The notes under the pieces were generated by a model. It saw nothing but the letters and a program-made list of their open reading frames with translations, was not told the DNA's origin and did no database searches. The position numbers were made by a program, and so were the translations under genes. Shown one piece after another: positions 44,227 through 57,328 of a stretch of DNA of 64,000 nt. The DNA comes from Vigna angularis (lineage: Eukaryota; Streptophyta; Magnoliopsida; Fabales; Fabaceae): positions 20,999,501 through 21,063,500 of the forward strand of contig NC_068973.1 in the NCBI RefSeq assembly GCF_016808095.1. Direction: 5' to 3'. Position 1 is the first letter of the stretch, and the number at the start of each line of letters is the position of its first letter.

Positions 44227-45728
44227 CTGTTTTTTTTTTGTGACTAAAAAAACTTCACATTTTATTTCAGAAGTGATTAAACAATTTAGTCCATTCAAAA
44301 CAAATTTCTAAGAAAAATTTCAAATCCTTCGTACTAACATTATATTTTTCAAATATTAACGAAACTCAATCTCTCTCACTCTCTTTTAACTTTTATCATT
44401 AATTCAACTTTATATTTTTCTTTTAATTTGTAAATGATTATAATTCAAATAAATAATGACATTTTTATGATATCAAACTACCAAGCATGTACAAAATTTT
44501 GCTTGAAATTAGCAAACTCTCAAGTTCGAAGTTAGTAGTGCCATTAGTAAAAAAAGAGTGATAACAAAAACAGTTACGTATTTGGACACATAAAAACAAA
44601 AGGACAGTACACATGCAATGTATTCTGTAATAGGCTTTTTGGAAATAGCCTTGAAATGTTGTGAAGTGTCTCTAAGTGTTCAGTTTCTGAGTTTTGGTAT
44701 CTATGATAGATTCTGCTATATACAGTACCATGCTTAGCCTTTTGTGTTCATATTTTCATACCTTGTACTTGCATTGCTCATGTGCTTTGTGTTTGGCCTT
44801 TCTTTCTTCTCTTTCTTATCTATGCACCCAGACAAATGAATGTGAAGTAAATGGTCATTATAATTTTCTTTTTTATCTTTTTTTTTTCAAATCTCCAATA
44901 GAATGATTTAAGTATCATACTAAAATTTTTCTTTTGGGTTTACACTTTTAAAATTAAAAAATCAACTTCTGAAATTATTTTAGTGTAAATAGTAATTTTA
45001 GTTTTGCTTTTTAAGATTAGTATTTACTCTTTAGTTTCACTCCGAGCGCTTATAATACCCATATTTACATTTTTTTATTAGAGTTTGATGGATATACATT
45101 AAGAATCAAAATGTTTACATTGTGAAACAATAGGAAATTATTAGTTTCATTAAAATGTTTCGTTTTGCAAAATAACATATTTTGTACTAACATGGTGATA
45201 AAATCTATAGGAAAAAAGTTTGAGTGATAAAATATATTAAAATTTAAAATATGATAATAAAATACAAAAAAAATGGTTGTTAAATTCATAAAAGAAAAAC
45301 TATTGAGCGATAAAAAAAATTAATTAAGCTTTAGAAAGTTTGTAATTAAATGATAATGTAAAATACATTGGTATTATATATCTTATTTTCTTTTCCAATT
45401 TATAAGAGAATGAGAATTGCAGTCTAATATTACACACTTCTTCCAATATTATTATGGTGTATTTTATTATGAATAAAACACAATAGTGTGAACAAACACA
45501 ATATTGTGAACAAAAATAATATGAAAAAAAAAAGAAGAAAGATGAATGTATTTCTCATTACTCATTTGAAAACAAGAAATAAGAAGAATATAAAATATTC
45601 TATACATCAACAAATTGTTATTATAAAAATACTAAAGTTAAAAGGCCCTCAAGATGGGAGTACAAATTGATCATCAGCTTCGAATATATATTTTTGAAAA
45701 TAAACTAGACTTTGGTAGATATAGATAA
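44227..45728. other. AT-rich DNA, nothing identified
   Basis: No supported gene. A 70-aa hydrophobic frame at 44694-44906 has no family resemblance. Confidence 0.4.
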
Positions 45729-47102
45729 TGTTAAGACTCCGGCAAGTGTACCGAATTGTATCAAGTAATAAACATGGTAAGACCAAGTATCGTTTCCCTA
45801 GAGACTCACAGCCTAAACAGTTATGTGATTTCTTGATTAAATAAGACTTGAAAACAAACTCTTTTGGTTTAGAATGCAAATACTAAAAAGTAAATATGCA
45901 TGTAATTTGATCAATTGGACAAAAGTGCAAAGATGAACGGATTTGATATTATGAGATGAATATGTTGTTGGGGAAAGAGTTCACCTAGTTTACTCTCATG
46001 TATATACGAATTCTACTTCTTCATTAATGTCAATGTCACTATCTAAAATACTTAAAACTCGATTCCTCGACGAAGAAAGCTTATCCTTAATTATTAGTTC
46101 ATATGATTCCTAGCATTCCTAATATTAATTCTGAAGATCAGAAGCTTAAGACAACCAGAACTCATACCCCCATTCCTGAGCAATATTGCTTCTAGGAATA
46201 ATTCTCCAGAACATGAATTATAAGATACCTTCCGGTACTCATGAAAATCATACATTATGCTAATGAATGAGTTAAACAAAGCAATCAATACGCGAAGAAG
46301 AATTACCCTAACAATTAATGAAAGAAACATATATAATCAAGAATCAATTCAATACATGAGAGTTTACAAAGGTTACATCATTCCCCAACAACAAAAAGTA
46401 TAGTTCACCATTGACATGGTGAAACTAGATGAATAATGGAAAAAGAATGAAAGATAAAACCCTAGAAATTGAAGATAGGAGCTCCCGCATCCAAATCCGC
46501 CTTTGAGGGAGCAAAAAGTGTATTTTTGTGCCTATTTCATCCAAAGATTTGAACCCTAGGACGTCCAAGTCCTTAAATAGAACATAAAAATAACAGAAAA
46601 TAAGTCCAAGCTAACGAAACTGACGCTCAGCACCCCACTTACGGCGCCCAAGCGGCATACGGGTCAAAACTGGCGCTTAGGGTCAACTCAGAAGGCAAGC
46701 AGGCGTGGTGCGACTCGAGGAAGTGGCGTTCAGCGCCCCTGAAAAGAGCGCCCAGGCACGAGCCAGGGGCATCTGTGCTGAGGGCTCCCGAAAAAGGGCA
46801 ACCAAGCGTGAGACAATGTACTCTAGCGTTGAGGGCCCCTAAAGTGGTGCTCAGCGTTGCTGCGATCCTCCTTTCTGATGCTTTTCTAGTTCTTCCTGAG
46901 TTCCAACTCCTTACTACTTCAACTCTTCTTCCAAATCATCTCAAATTTTATTGAAAACAAGGAAATCTAGCATAAAATCATTAAATTCACCTTCAACTCT
47001 CTTATTCATCAAAACTATGATTCCAAGCTAGTTTCTAAGTAAAAAAGGATGTTTTTAGTATCAAAATTAAGTATCAAATAACGACAAATTCAACCGTTAT
47101 CA
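45729..47102 (-). mobile_element. Solo Athila-type LTR, 1,374 bp
   Basis: The reverse strand runs TGATAACGGTTGAATTTG to GGAGTCTTAACA. A perfect TSD GATAA lies at 45724-45728 and 47103-47107. Reverse-strand CGCTGAGCG-type motifs at 46620-46860. The right flank is a copia relic. Confidence 0.85.
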
Positions 47103-47689
47103 GATAACAATTTTAGCATACTATTATTGACCATTTCTCTCACAATGTGACAATCTATTTTGATAAGTTTTGTTTTTTCATGGATAATCCAAATGAGTAT
47201 TGGTTGAATAGATCAACCTTCCTATGAGTGTTCTATATATTGAAGGATCAAAGATGATTTCTCTATGTCATCACTGAATTGTGATTCATGGGAATAATAG
47301 TTGATAAACAATCCATCATTTTTACATCCTCAAGAAGATTTAAAACATACTTTCTTTAATATAAATTAATTTCAAATTGATTTCTAACAATTTCTAGTCC
47401 TACAAAGTATGTCAAATCTCCAATATTCTTAATTTTGAAGGTTTTGTTAAGTAGATGAGTTATGCTATCAATTTCAACTATACTACTTCCAATTAAAAGG
47501 ATATCATCAACATAAACAAAAACAATAGTGAAATAAAGAGTGATCAACACTAAATCTATTATAACCATGTGAAAAGAGAAAAGTTGAAAGTTTTTCAGAC
47601 CATTGCCTATGGACTTGTCTCAACCCATAATTTTTTTTTTTAATTTACAAACTTAGCCAACAAAGTTATTATACATATGAGGAGGAATT

Positions 47690-47750
<61 letters not shown>

Positions 47751-48615
47751 TCATGCAATTATCCGTGAAAGAAAGCATTATTAGCATCTAATTATTTAAC
47801 ATACCAATTATTAACAACAACAATGAACAAAAGTCTAACTCGAGTATTAACATGAATTAAGATCTTGATTGGCATGGATATCATCATCTTCATTACAAAA
47901 AATAATAGAATCATTATTGAAAACATTATCAAAATTGTGAGACACAAGTGTAGAGGATTATTGAATATCAGTACCCTTTTAATGACGAGTTTTATAAGGA
48001 AAAACATTTTCATAGAAAATAACATTCACAGAAACTTCAATGTTGTTATTGATCAAATTAAACACCAAATACCTCTTTGTCGTAGGTTTATATCCTAAAA
48101 ATAACCAAGATTAGCTCTTGGGTCAAATTTTTTTCTTTGGACTATTATAGTACCAATGTAACAAAGACAACAAAAAAACCTTTATATTAGAAATGTCACT
48201 CAACTTATCATAATTTTTTTTTGAAAGAAGAAATATTTTCCTCATAAGGATGGGGAATTCTATTTATAAGGTAAACAACATGCTTGACAACAAAAACACT
48301 AAAATTCCTTAATTAAGTTAGCTTGAGAAAGTAAAGTCGTAGCAACATTCAAGATATGCTAGTTTTTCCTCTCAACAAAAGCATTTTTCTTAGATGTTTC
48401 AATACATGTGGTTTGGTGAATAATCCCATGAGAATCATAAAAAGTATCCATTAGGTAATTTAATAATGATGGACATAGTAGGATGGTAAGATAGAAAAGT
48501 TTTCAAAGAATACATGATCAATAGCTCTAGAATAAAGAATCAACAATTTTTATTTTTATTAAAGTTGTTAACAGAAAATATTTTACCTCAACGCTTACTA
48601 TTCATAGAAGTTGTG
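47103..48615 (-). pseudogene. pol: Ty1/copia pol relic (integrase to RT)
   Basis: Reverse-strand readings in several frames give integrase text (ETSKKNAFVERKN, HILNVATTLLSQANL, about 48270-48410), the integrase-RT linker (NNNIEVSVNVIFYENVFPYK, about 47990-48075) and RT (FVYVDDILLIGSS, FKIKNIGDLTYFVGLEI, 47356-47530). YVDD is the Ty1/copia RT catalytic box. Many stops and frameshifts; long dead. Its LTRs are not recognised. Cut on both sides by later LTR insertions. Confidence 0.75.
47693..47748. repeat. (AT)28 microsatellite
   Basis: 56 bp of uninterrupted AT inside the copia relic; likely polymorphic. Confidence 0.95.
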
Positions 48616-50154
48616 TGATACGCTATCGTTGAAGCTATCAATTTAATACTACTTTTCAAGGCAACTTTAGTATTGCCAAGTTAGTAGTCAAGAATCTAAA
48701 TAAGGTTAAAGTAACCCTAAGTCGTTTCCCAACGAATACGAAATTGCTTTTTAATATTTGAGTCTTACGAATGCTATGCAATGCTCAAGAATGAAAGCGA
48801 GAAACTATACTAATGAAATTAATGTTGGAAGAACAAAAAGGAAACTTAGAAACAATTATTATGAAATAGGCCAATTCCACTACTTTTTCAAGATAGATTT
48901 ATCATCGATTATCCACAGATCATTGTTCAATTAATTATTGTTCAAGTTTCAAATTAATTAAAGTACATTCTAAATTAATTTGAGGGCGATCAAACAGTTA
49001 ACCAAAGTAGATTCTCAATCAAATGCTAGACCTTTCTAGATTATTCACAATGAATTCAACCAAAGTACATTCTCAATCAAATTCTATTGTGTTTAATCAT
49101 GTTTATTCCTAAATCTCTTCACCAAATTAAAAGCTAATTAATCAAAGTAAATTATCAATTAATTATAGGTTAAATTATTACCACCAATCAAAGTACATTT
49201 TCAATTGATAGCAAAAACCTGTTTAATCATATGGAAGTTCCTAAATTCAATCAAAGTAGATTCTCAATCAAACCTAAAAACCCTTGAACTCATATGATTA
49301 ATATGCATGTAGATTCAAACTCCTTATGATGAAAAAATCATTGCTTTTAATATGATTTGGAGATGAAAGAAATAGAAGAAGAATAACTCAAATCAATAAT
49401 CAAAAGAAACAATTGCATTAATTCAACTTAACCTCATAATCCATAATGAAATTAAAGTGGAATGGCCCTAAAAGCTTAGCCCTCCATGAATGGAGTATAA
49501 TACATGATGAAATAAAATGAGAGGAGTGGTGGATGAATGCTTTCAAGTGGAGGAGTCTTAGAAGGAATGAGTTCTCTCCTTTTGCCTCCCCTTGGTCTCT
49601 TTATATAGGCGTCATTGGGCTTGGACTCTGAATCTTCTATTGATAAGATCATTTATCTTATATCTAATATCTTCTAAATATTCAACAAATTTAATCGATT
49701 TTTGAGAATATTTGATAATATCTGTTCTAGATTCAAAAAGATTTGACAAATATTACCTTTTGATATTTATTGATATAGTTAAATATAACATATTTGAACT
49801 TGCCCAAAATATCTTAAGATATATTTTCTCCAAATTATCTTTTAAAATATCTAACAGATTTGAACTTGTCCAAAATTACAATTCAACCCTTTTTATTTTA
49901 CTCAAAATTGCACAAAAGTTCAGAAATTTCCTCTAATTGCACTTTAGCCTTTTCTTTCTTTTCAAAATGCAATTCAAACTTTAATTTTAGCTGCATCAAC
50001 AAACATTAGACTCTCCAAAATAATTTATGTAACTAAAATCATATTTTAAGCCTCTTTAATTCCCAAACTTGATAAAGCCAATCATTTAAGCACAATTATT
50101 CCACTAAAATTTTGAATTTAAATCTAAAATGTGGGCATAAATATGCACTCATCA
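48616..50154 (-). repeat. P1 3' LTR (long-LTR Athila-type family)
   Basis: The reverse strand runs TGATGAGTGCATATTTATGC to GATAGCGTATCA, 1,539 bp, with a reverse-strand TATATAAAG box near 49610. A G-rich tract (GTATGGGGGTG on the reverse strand, 50155-50165) precedes it, so it is a 3' LTR of an element lying to the right. Confidence 0.7.
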
Positions 50155-51545
50155 CACCCCCATACTTATCCTTTTACACTCCCGGGAAAAATTGATTAAT
50201 TCCAAGACTTTGTTCTGGGTTATTTTATTCAATTTTTTCATCTAGATCACAAGAATGAATAGCACTAGATATAGATGAATCATCTATAAATCAATTTGTC
50301 ATGGACATGCAAATGAAATCACTCTATTCTTCACACATGAGTTGACCTTTCGAATTCACAAGAAAAACAAATATGAAAGATATCACTCAAGTCAAAATGT
50401 ATCTATATATCCCCAACTTTCTTAAGTGTTTTTGGCTTGTGTTTATACTTACAATACCCATGTAAGTAGACACCCTTGATATTTAGCAACACTCTATCAT
50501 TCACATACTTTAGAAAACATGCAGTTATTGATCATGAGGCCTTTTAAAAGGTTATATTGAGGCCAAGGCAAAAGTAGGATTTTTTTTTTTGAAATTGATA
50601 TAGAAAGAGTAATGACACTTGATTTCAAAAACAACTTTATTTCTTGCTCTTTTAAGGAAGATTTATTTTTCTTTCTCTTTTTCTCCTTTCTTTTTCCTTT
50701 TTTTTCCTTTTTTCAAAACTCCAACTTTTCATATTTCTTTCTGCCCTTTTTATTATTTTGTGAGTGAGGCAATCATCCACACACTTATTCATCACTTACT
50801 TCTAACAGAATCCATTACTCCTTCTTCTTTCCTAAGGTAAGGAAGATATGATTTTTCTTCTTTTCTCATTTGATAATGACTGAAACAAAGAAAAATAGTC
50901 TTAAGGCTCAAAGGGGTTTCCAATGGGTTAATGTTAGGACAAGTTTATTTGGCCAAGTAGCTAAAACGAGAATGACCTCAATCATATCAAATCATGCATA
51001 TTCACCTCAGTTGCACAACACAAAATCAAGCTAAATATTAGAGTATCAATAAAACATTGGCAAATCACTCAAGTAAAATAGGTATGACACATGGTGGTTC
51101 ATCCTTATCATTCGGCCCAAAACTCACATGGTTCAAATTTCTTTCACAAAAGATTTAATCAAGAAATTCTCAAGTCATCTCAATCAACAAATCATAGAAG
51201 CAATCCACTCATATCAACATGAATAATTTTTTTTCTCTTGAATTCATGATCATCCTAGTTACTGATTTAAACTCTCAAATCCATTGTAAATATTTAAATT
51301 AAAAAACAAACAAAATAGGGAAGAAAGTTAATTGTTTCCCCACACCCCACACGTAAACTATGCATTGTCCTCAATGTATGCCTTATATATAGAATGCAAA
51401 GAAAAAGTATGAGGGTACTTATCTCCTTCATGGTGGAAGGAATGCTAGTAAGACTTCATCGGAAAAGTCATCCTGCATCAGAATGTTATCTTTTCCCTTT
51501 TTAATCCTACTAAGATGGTCAACTGCTAAATTATGTGTCTCACTT
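50155..51545 (-). other. P1 3' internal region, non-coding
   Basis: Polypurine tract at the LTR edge, then about 1.4 kb without a recognisable gene. A block CATTGAGGACAATGCATAGT (reverse strand, about 51356-51382) precedes a GTGTGGGGTGTGGGG run, common in plant Ty3 3' regions. A T-rich stretch lies at 50640-50720. Confidence 0.5.
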
Positions 51546-52438
51546 CTATCCTGAATAGGAGTCAACTTGTCTTTCTCGTTCTTGACCATTGTGATTCCAT
51601 ATTTCTAGGGAACCACGTGTATAAGGCTCACCCATGTTGTCAGAATTAGGGTATATAATACTTGTTTGTAGCAACTTGGTGTCCTCTTTCTTTACAACCT
51701 CCATCAGTTGAGGATTTAGTCTTCTTTGAGGTTGTCTCACTGGTTTAGCATCCTCCTCCAAAAGTATTCTGTGCAGGCAAAAATAAGGGCTAATACCAAG
51801 AATATCTTCTAAAGTCCAGCCTATTACTTTCTTGTGATTTCTGATAACCTATAATAGTTGTTTTTGCTACTCATCAGTAAGCAGTGCAAATATAATAATA
51901 GGGAGTTTCCCATCCTTCTCAAGATAAACATATTTCAAATGAGATGGTAAGGGTTTCAACTCCAAAATAGGTGGTTGTACCATAGATGGCAACATTTTAC
52001 TGCCTAAGGTAATCTCAGCCACCTCATCATCACACTTGGATGCCACAAAGGTATCATCTATTGACACCGCGTCCTCAATATCACCTGCTTTACAGTTTTC
52101 TTTGTCATCCAAATTTATGCGTGACATATTTGAAAAAGAAAAATCCAAAGTTGGAGAAAAATTGTTTACAACATCACTTAATAAGTCAATACAAAACAAA
52201 GAATGATCTTTAATCAGGTGCTTCCCAGCTTCCAACACGTTAATGCACACTTTCTCATCTCCTATCTCCATTGTCAATGACCTTGCATGCACATCTATCT
52301 TGGTTCGTGTTGTCATCATGAAGGGTCTTCCCAAGATAATAGTTGTTAGACTGATTCCTTCATCATCCTTCATATCCAAGATATATAAATCTGTAGGAAA
52401 AATTAACTTGTCTACTCGGACAAGCACATCCTTAAGAA
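51546..52438 (-). pseudogene. pol: P1 pol remnant (protease end and RT start)
   Basis: Reverse strand: DVLVRVDKLIFPTDLYILDM and ILGRPFMMTTRTKIDV (end of protease), a long acidic linker, [17 protein letters not shown], then, after stops, [19 protein letters not shown] and IIYPNSDN (start of RT). The order and wording match N4 residues around 595-880, so the lineage is Athila-type but clearly a different family. The RT core, RNase H and integrase are deleted. Interrupted on the right by an LTR beginning at 52439. Confidence 0.75.
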
Positions 52439-52995
52439 TGATAACAGTTGATTTCATCGTTATTTTGGATTCAATTTTGATAATAAATGAACCCTTTCTG
52501 ACTTAGAAACTTGCTGGTTCTCTTACTTTTAGTTTATTTTTGTGAATAAGAGAATTGAGGTTATACTTGAGGATTTTATCACTAAATTCCCTTGATTTTG
52601 TAGGAAATTGGGATAAATTGGGAGAGGAGTTAAAATATCAAGAAGTTGGAACCCAGAAAGGACACAAAGAGCATCAGAAGATAAGGTTGTAGAAGGTCGT
52701 AGGACGCTTGGGCGCCCTTTTCTGGGGCCCTTAGCGTAGGGGTCTCGCACCCACTCTTGGGCGCCCTTTTCTAGGGCCCTCAGTGCAAGGGTCTTGCACC
52801 CACGCCTAAGCGCCCTTTTTTGGGGCCGTCATCGCAGGATGTCTCGTACTCACGCCCGAGCTCCCTTTTAGCGACGCTGAGCGCCAGTCTTCGAGTACCG
52901 TTTCACGCTAGGACGCCCTTTCAGGGATGGAGAGTGCCACTTCTCTCGCAAGCTCGCCTGGACGCCCTAAGTAGGGGCATTTAGCGTTGGAGATG
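52439..52995 (+). repeat. Truncated Athila-type LTR (5' portion)
   Basis: It starts TGATAACAGTTGATTTCATC inside P1 pol and carries many GGGCGCCC / CTCAGCG-type motifs (52690-52980). It stops where the K1 5' LTR begins, so K1 probably inserted into it. Confidence 0.6.
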
Positions 52996-54375
52996 TGATA
53001 ACGGTTGAAAAACCGTTATTTTTATACTTAATTTTGATATTAAAAACACCCTTTATGACTTAGAAACTAGCTTGAAATCATGCTTTTGATGAAGTTGTGA
53101 GAATAAGAGAGTTGAATGGGTTTTATGCTTGTTTTTCCTAGTTTTGACAGGAATTAAGATAAATTGGATGAAGAAGTTGAAGTAGCAAGGAGCTGGAGTC
53201 AAGAAAGGCTGGAAAAGTGGCACATAAAACAATCGTAGATAGCGCTGAGCGTCAGTTTGGGGCAGAGTGCCAATCTGGAGGTGAAAGCATTATTTCAGAC
53301 CTACGCGCCACCGTTGAGCTCTAGTCTGATAGTGCAACCATTGTTTCACGCCTGGGCACCACCAATGAGCGCCAGTTTGATCTTGAAAGCACTATTTCGC
53401 GCTTGGGCACCACCATTGAGGGTCATTTAAGTGTCGCAGCTACCGTTGTGCGCCCTTTTGGGGCGCTGAGCGTTGACGACGTGGGCTTGGGCCATTTTGA
53501 TGATATTTTTATGAACTATTTAAGGTTTTGGACGAGCTAAGGTTCATATCTTTTGACAGAAAGAGGCGAAAACACACTCCTTTGACCCCTTGGAGGCAGA
53601 TTTTGGATGCGGAAGCTCCGATCTTCAACTTTTAGGGTTTTATCTTTCATTCTTTTCCATATTTTCATCTAGTTTCACCATGTCTATGGTGAACTAAACC
53701 TCCATTGTTGTTAGGGAAACGATGTAATCCTTTGAAACTCTCATGTATTGAATTGATTCTTATTATAAATGCTTTACTTCATTAATTGTTAGGGTTTTTC
53801 CTCTACACTCAATCCATGCTTTGTTTAACTCATTCAATTGCATGATCATTGATTTTGTCACTATGGATGCATTTTGAGAAAATCTAGAACTGGAGAAATT
53901 CTCCCAAAAGCAATATTACCTAGACATAGGGATCGGAGGGTTGGTTGCCTTTAAGCTTTTGTGCGAATGTAATGCATAATTAATTGCTAGGGATACAAGA
54001 CATTGTGAACTAGTAATTAAGAGTAGTCTTTCTTCACCGAGACATCAGATTTAAGGTAAATTAGAAAGTGACATTAACATTAATGAAGAAGATGAATTCA
54101 TAAATACATGAGAGTGGATAGGATAAGTCGGAAACCCCAACAACATAATCATTCCATATTTTATATCAATCACCTTTGCATCTTTCAAGTCAATTGATCA
54201 ACACTTGCATTCATATTTTTTTTTTGCAATATAAACACAATTATTTTGTTTACAAGTCTTAATTAATCAAGAAACCACATGAATGTATAGGCCGTGAGTC
54301 TCTAGGGAAAGGATACTTGGTCTTACCATTTATTATTACTTGATACGATTCGGTACACATGCCGAAGTGTTAATA
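52996..54375 (+). repeat. K1 5' LTR
   Basis: TGATAACGGTTGAAAAACCG to GTGTTAATA (the terminal CA is mutated), 1,380 bp. TATTTAAGG box near 53518, repeated GAGCGCC motifs 53240-53480, and the CACCATGTCTATGGTGAACT block. Confidence 0.75.
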
Positions 54376-54381
54376 AGTTTT

Positions 54382-54399
54382 TGGCACCGCTGCCGGGGA
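54382..54399 (+). other. K1 primer-binding site (tRNA-Asp type)
   Basis: TGGCACCGCTGCCGGGGA; two mismatches from the tRNA-Asp complement. Confidence 0.8.
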
Positions 54400-56194
54400 C
54401 TCGTGGTTTAACTATTCTATTTGTGTGTGATTATTGGTTAGTTTTGTCTTGATTTTTTATTTTAGTGTATTTTTGTTTTATTTTGTTTTAAAAATGCTTT
54501 TTAGGGTTTTGTTTTCTTGTGTATGCAGGGTATAATTCGAACTAGAAGCAAGAAAACAACGGAACCTCTTCTTGAAGGATTGGACGAGAGTAGACGGAGA
54601 AGGAGAATTATTTCCTTCTCTGGAGACACTTTTACAACCCTCACCATAAAGATCTGACCAGAGTACTGAAGAGATGGCTGGAGAAAATAATGGCAGACAC
54701 ACTCTGGCGGTTTACACCACTGTTGTTGGCCCTCATCACTTTAATAACATTGCAAGGCCGAGGGTCAATGCTACAAACATGGAGGTGAAACCGGCGTTGA
54801 TACAATTGGTGAAGAGCAACCAATTTAATGGACTGTCTCATGAAAGTCCATATGAACATCTGACAACATTCAACGAGATTTGCAACACTGTAAAGATCAA
54901 TGGTGTGCCAGATGACGCTATAAAGCTTAATTTGTTTCCTTTCTCATTAGGAGGAAATGCTAAGCTATGGTTGAATTGTTTCCCGAAGGATAGCTTTACT
55001 AAATGGGAAGTCGTGGTTTCAAAGTTTCTAAACAAGTACTTCCCACAGTAAAAAGTTAACAAGGGGAACCAAGAAATTTCTTCTTTTAGGCAAGGTATGG
55101 AGGAGACGTTAGGTCAAGCATGGGATAGATACAAAAGCTTGTTGAGAAAGAGGCCCACTCATGGCTTTGATGAAGCAAAAGTAGTCATTCTTTTCCTTGG
55201 AGGTCTTGGTTCAAAAGCCAAATTGATGCTAGATGCCTCAACTGGAGGTAATATCAAGTGTGAAACTCTAGAGGAAGCTTTTGAATTGATAGACAACATG
55301 GCTATTAATGATAATGAGATGCATAGTGAAAGAGAAAATCCACCTCAACAGAAGGGAGTTCTACAATTATAGTCTCAGGATGCCTTGCTTGCACAAAATA
55401 AAATTATCACTCAAGAGTTGGAAGAAGTGACAAAGAAACTTTCTCTATTACCACAAGAAATATATAAGGTTTCACTAGTTCAGTGGCAGCAGAAACAATG
55501 GCAGCAACAACCTACTCCATGTGAGAAGACCATGAAGCTTGAGGAAACCTTCCAACAATTCATTAAAATGAGCGTATCTTATTGTAAGAATATAGAGGCT
55601 GCATTTAAAAGCATGAAGACGCACATTGGGAAATTTGTCAACAAGATGGAGGGTTGTGAGAGGAATGCAAAAAGTAATCTTAGGGAAGAGTGTAAGACCA
55701 TTGTTACTAGAAGTGGTAAAGTGTTAGATGAAAGAAAAATAGAGAGAAAATAGAAAGAAAATGTGAGTGAGAAAGAAGTAATTGAGCGGAAAGAGAGAAT
55801 TGAGGGAGAAAAAAAAGAAATAAGAGGTAGATGAGAGAAAAAAAGAAAAAGATGTTGAAAAACTACTTCCTTATCCAAAGACTTATTCAAGGAAGGAGAA
55901 AGAAAGACAACTTGAGCGGTTCATGGAGATTTTTAAGAAACTTGAGATTACCATACCCTTCTCTGAAGCATTGCAACAAATGCCTTTGTATGCAAAGATT
56001 TTGAAGGAGCTCCTCGCGAAGAAAAGAAAATACATTGAAAAGGAGACTATTGAAGTACAAGGTAATTGTAGTGCAATCATACAAAAATTATTACCTCCTA
56101 AGTTTAAAGATCCAGGAAGCTTCAGCATTCCGTGTACCATAGGAGAGTTGGAAGTTGGAAGAGCATTGATTGATTTAGGAGCTAGCATTAATTT

Positions 56195-56308
56195 AAGGGT
56201 TAAATATGTTTTTCGTCCCTTAAGTATCACAACGGCGAAGTCAGTTAATGATGGATGGGATAAATGTGGAGTGGAATGGGAAGAATCGGAAAACATATTT
56301 AACCCTTA
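56195..56308. mobile_element. 114-bp MITE in K1 protease
   Basis: Termini AAGGGTTAAATATGTTTTTC and GGAAAACATATTTAACCCTT are inverted repeats. Flanked by AATTT (56190-56194, 56309-56313). N4 lacks it at the matching site. The superfamily is uncertain. Confidence 0.7.
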
Positions 56309-57282
56309 ATTTAATGTCGCTCTATGTTCAAAAGAATTGAAGGTTTGGAACTCAAACCTACTAGAATGGCACTCCAATTGGCGGATAGGTCTCTTAAATA
56401 TCCGTATGGGGTGGTTGAAGATGTGCTGGTTAAGGTAGACAAATTTGTATTTCCAGTGGATTTTGTCATAATGGAGATGGAGGAGAATGGAGATGTACCT
56501 CTCATCTTGGGGAGACATTTATGAAGACTGCTAGAGTTTTAATTGATGTCGAGAATGGCAAGCTTAAAGTGAGAGTGCAAGATGAAGAAGTGAATTTTGA
56601 TGTATTCAAAGCCATGACACACCCTAAAGATGATAAAGCATGTTTCCAATTTGATATGCTTGATGAAGTTTGTATGATGCAAGAGAAGATGGTAAATTGT
56701 TCTTCTCCGTTAGAAAAAACTCTTATTGATGCTTGTGAAGATTTGAATGAAGAGGAAGAGAAATTAATTGATGAGTGTATGACGGATTTGGAGACGGTAA
56801 AGGAAATCCCAGTGGAGGAGGCTAATTTTGAGATGATTGATACCAAAGAAGAAGTCAAAGAAAAGAAGTTGGAATTAAAGATGTTACCATCACATTTGAA
56901 GTATGTTTTCTTAGAAGAAGATGGAACGAAACCAGTCATCATTAGTAATTCTTTGCTTCCTGAAGAAGAAGAAAAGTTGGTAGAAATATTGAAAGCCAAC
57001 AAAGAAGCTATTGGATGGTCAATATCATATCTCAAAGGAATAAGCCCAACTTACTGCATGCATAAAATATTTATGGAGGATGACTATAGACCAAGTGCTC
57101 AATCATAGAGAAGGTTAAATCCTGTGATGAAGGAGGTGGTTAGAAAAGAAGTACTAAAGCCGCTGGAAGCTGGCATCATATATTCAATCTCTAACAGTGA
57201 ATGGGTGAGTCCAGTACAGGTAGTGCCAAAGAAAGGTGGGATGATAGTAATTTATAATGAGAAGAATGAGCTTATTCCTACT

Positions 57283-57328
57283 GGAGATTCTTTCCAAAGG
57301 TGTTTGGAGATTCTTTCCAAAGGTGTTT
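57283..57328 (+). repeat. 23-bp tandem duplication at the RT deletion scar
   Basis: GGAGATTCTTTCCAAAGGTG plus TTT, twice in succession, exactly where the RT core is missing. Confidence 0.85.

Noticed and set aside
44694..44906. 70-aa hydrophobic frame as a small membrane protein
   Set aside because: No homologue recognised, no promoter or conserved context; likely chance in AT-rich DNA.
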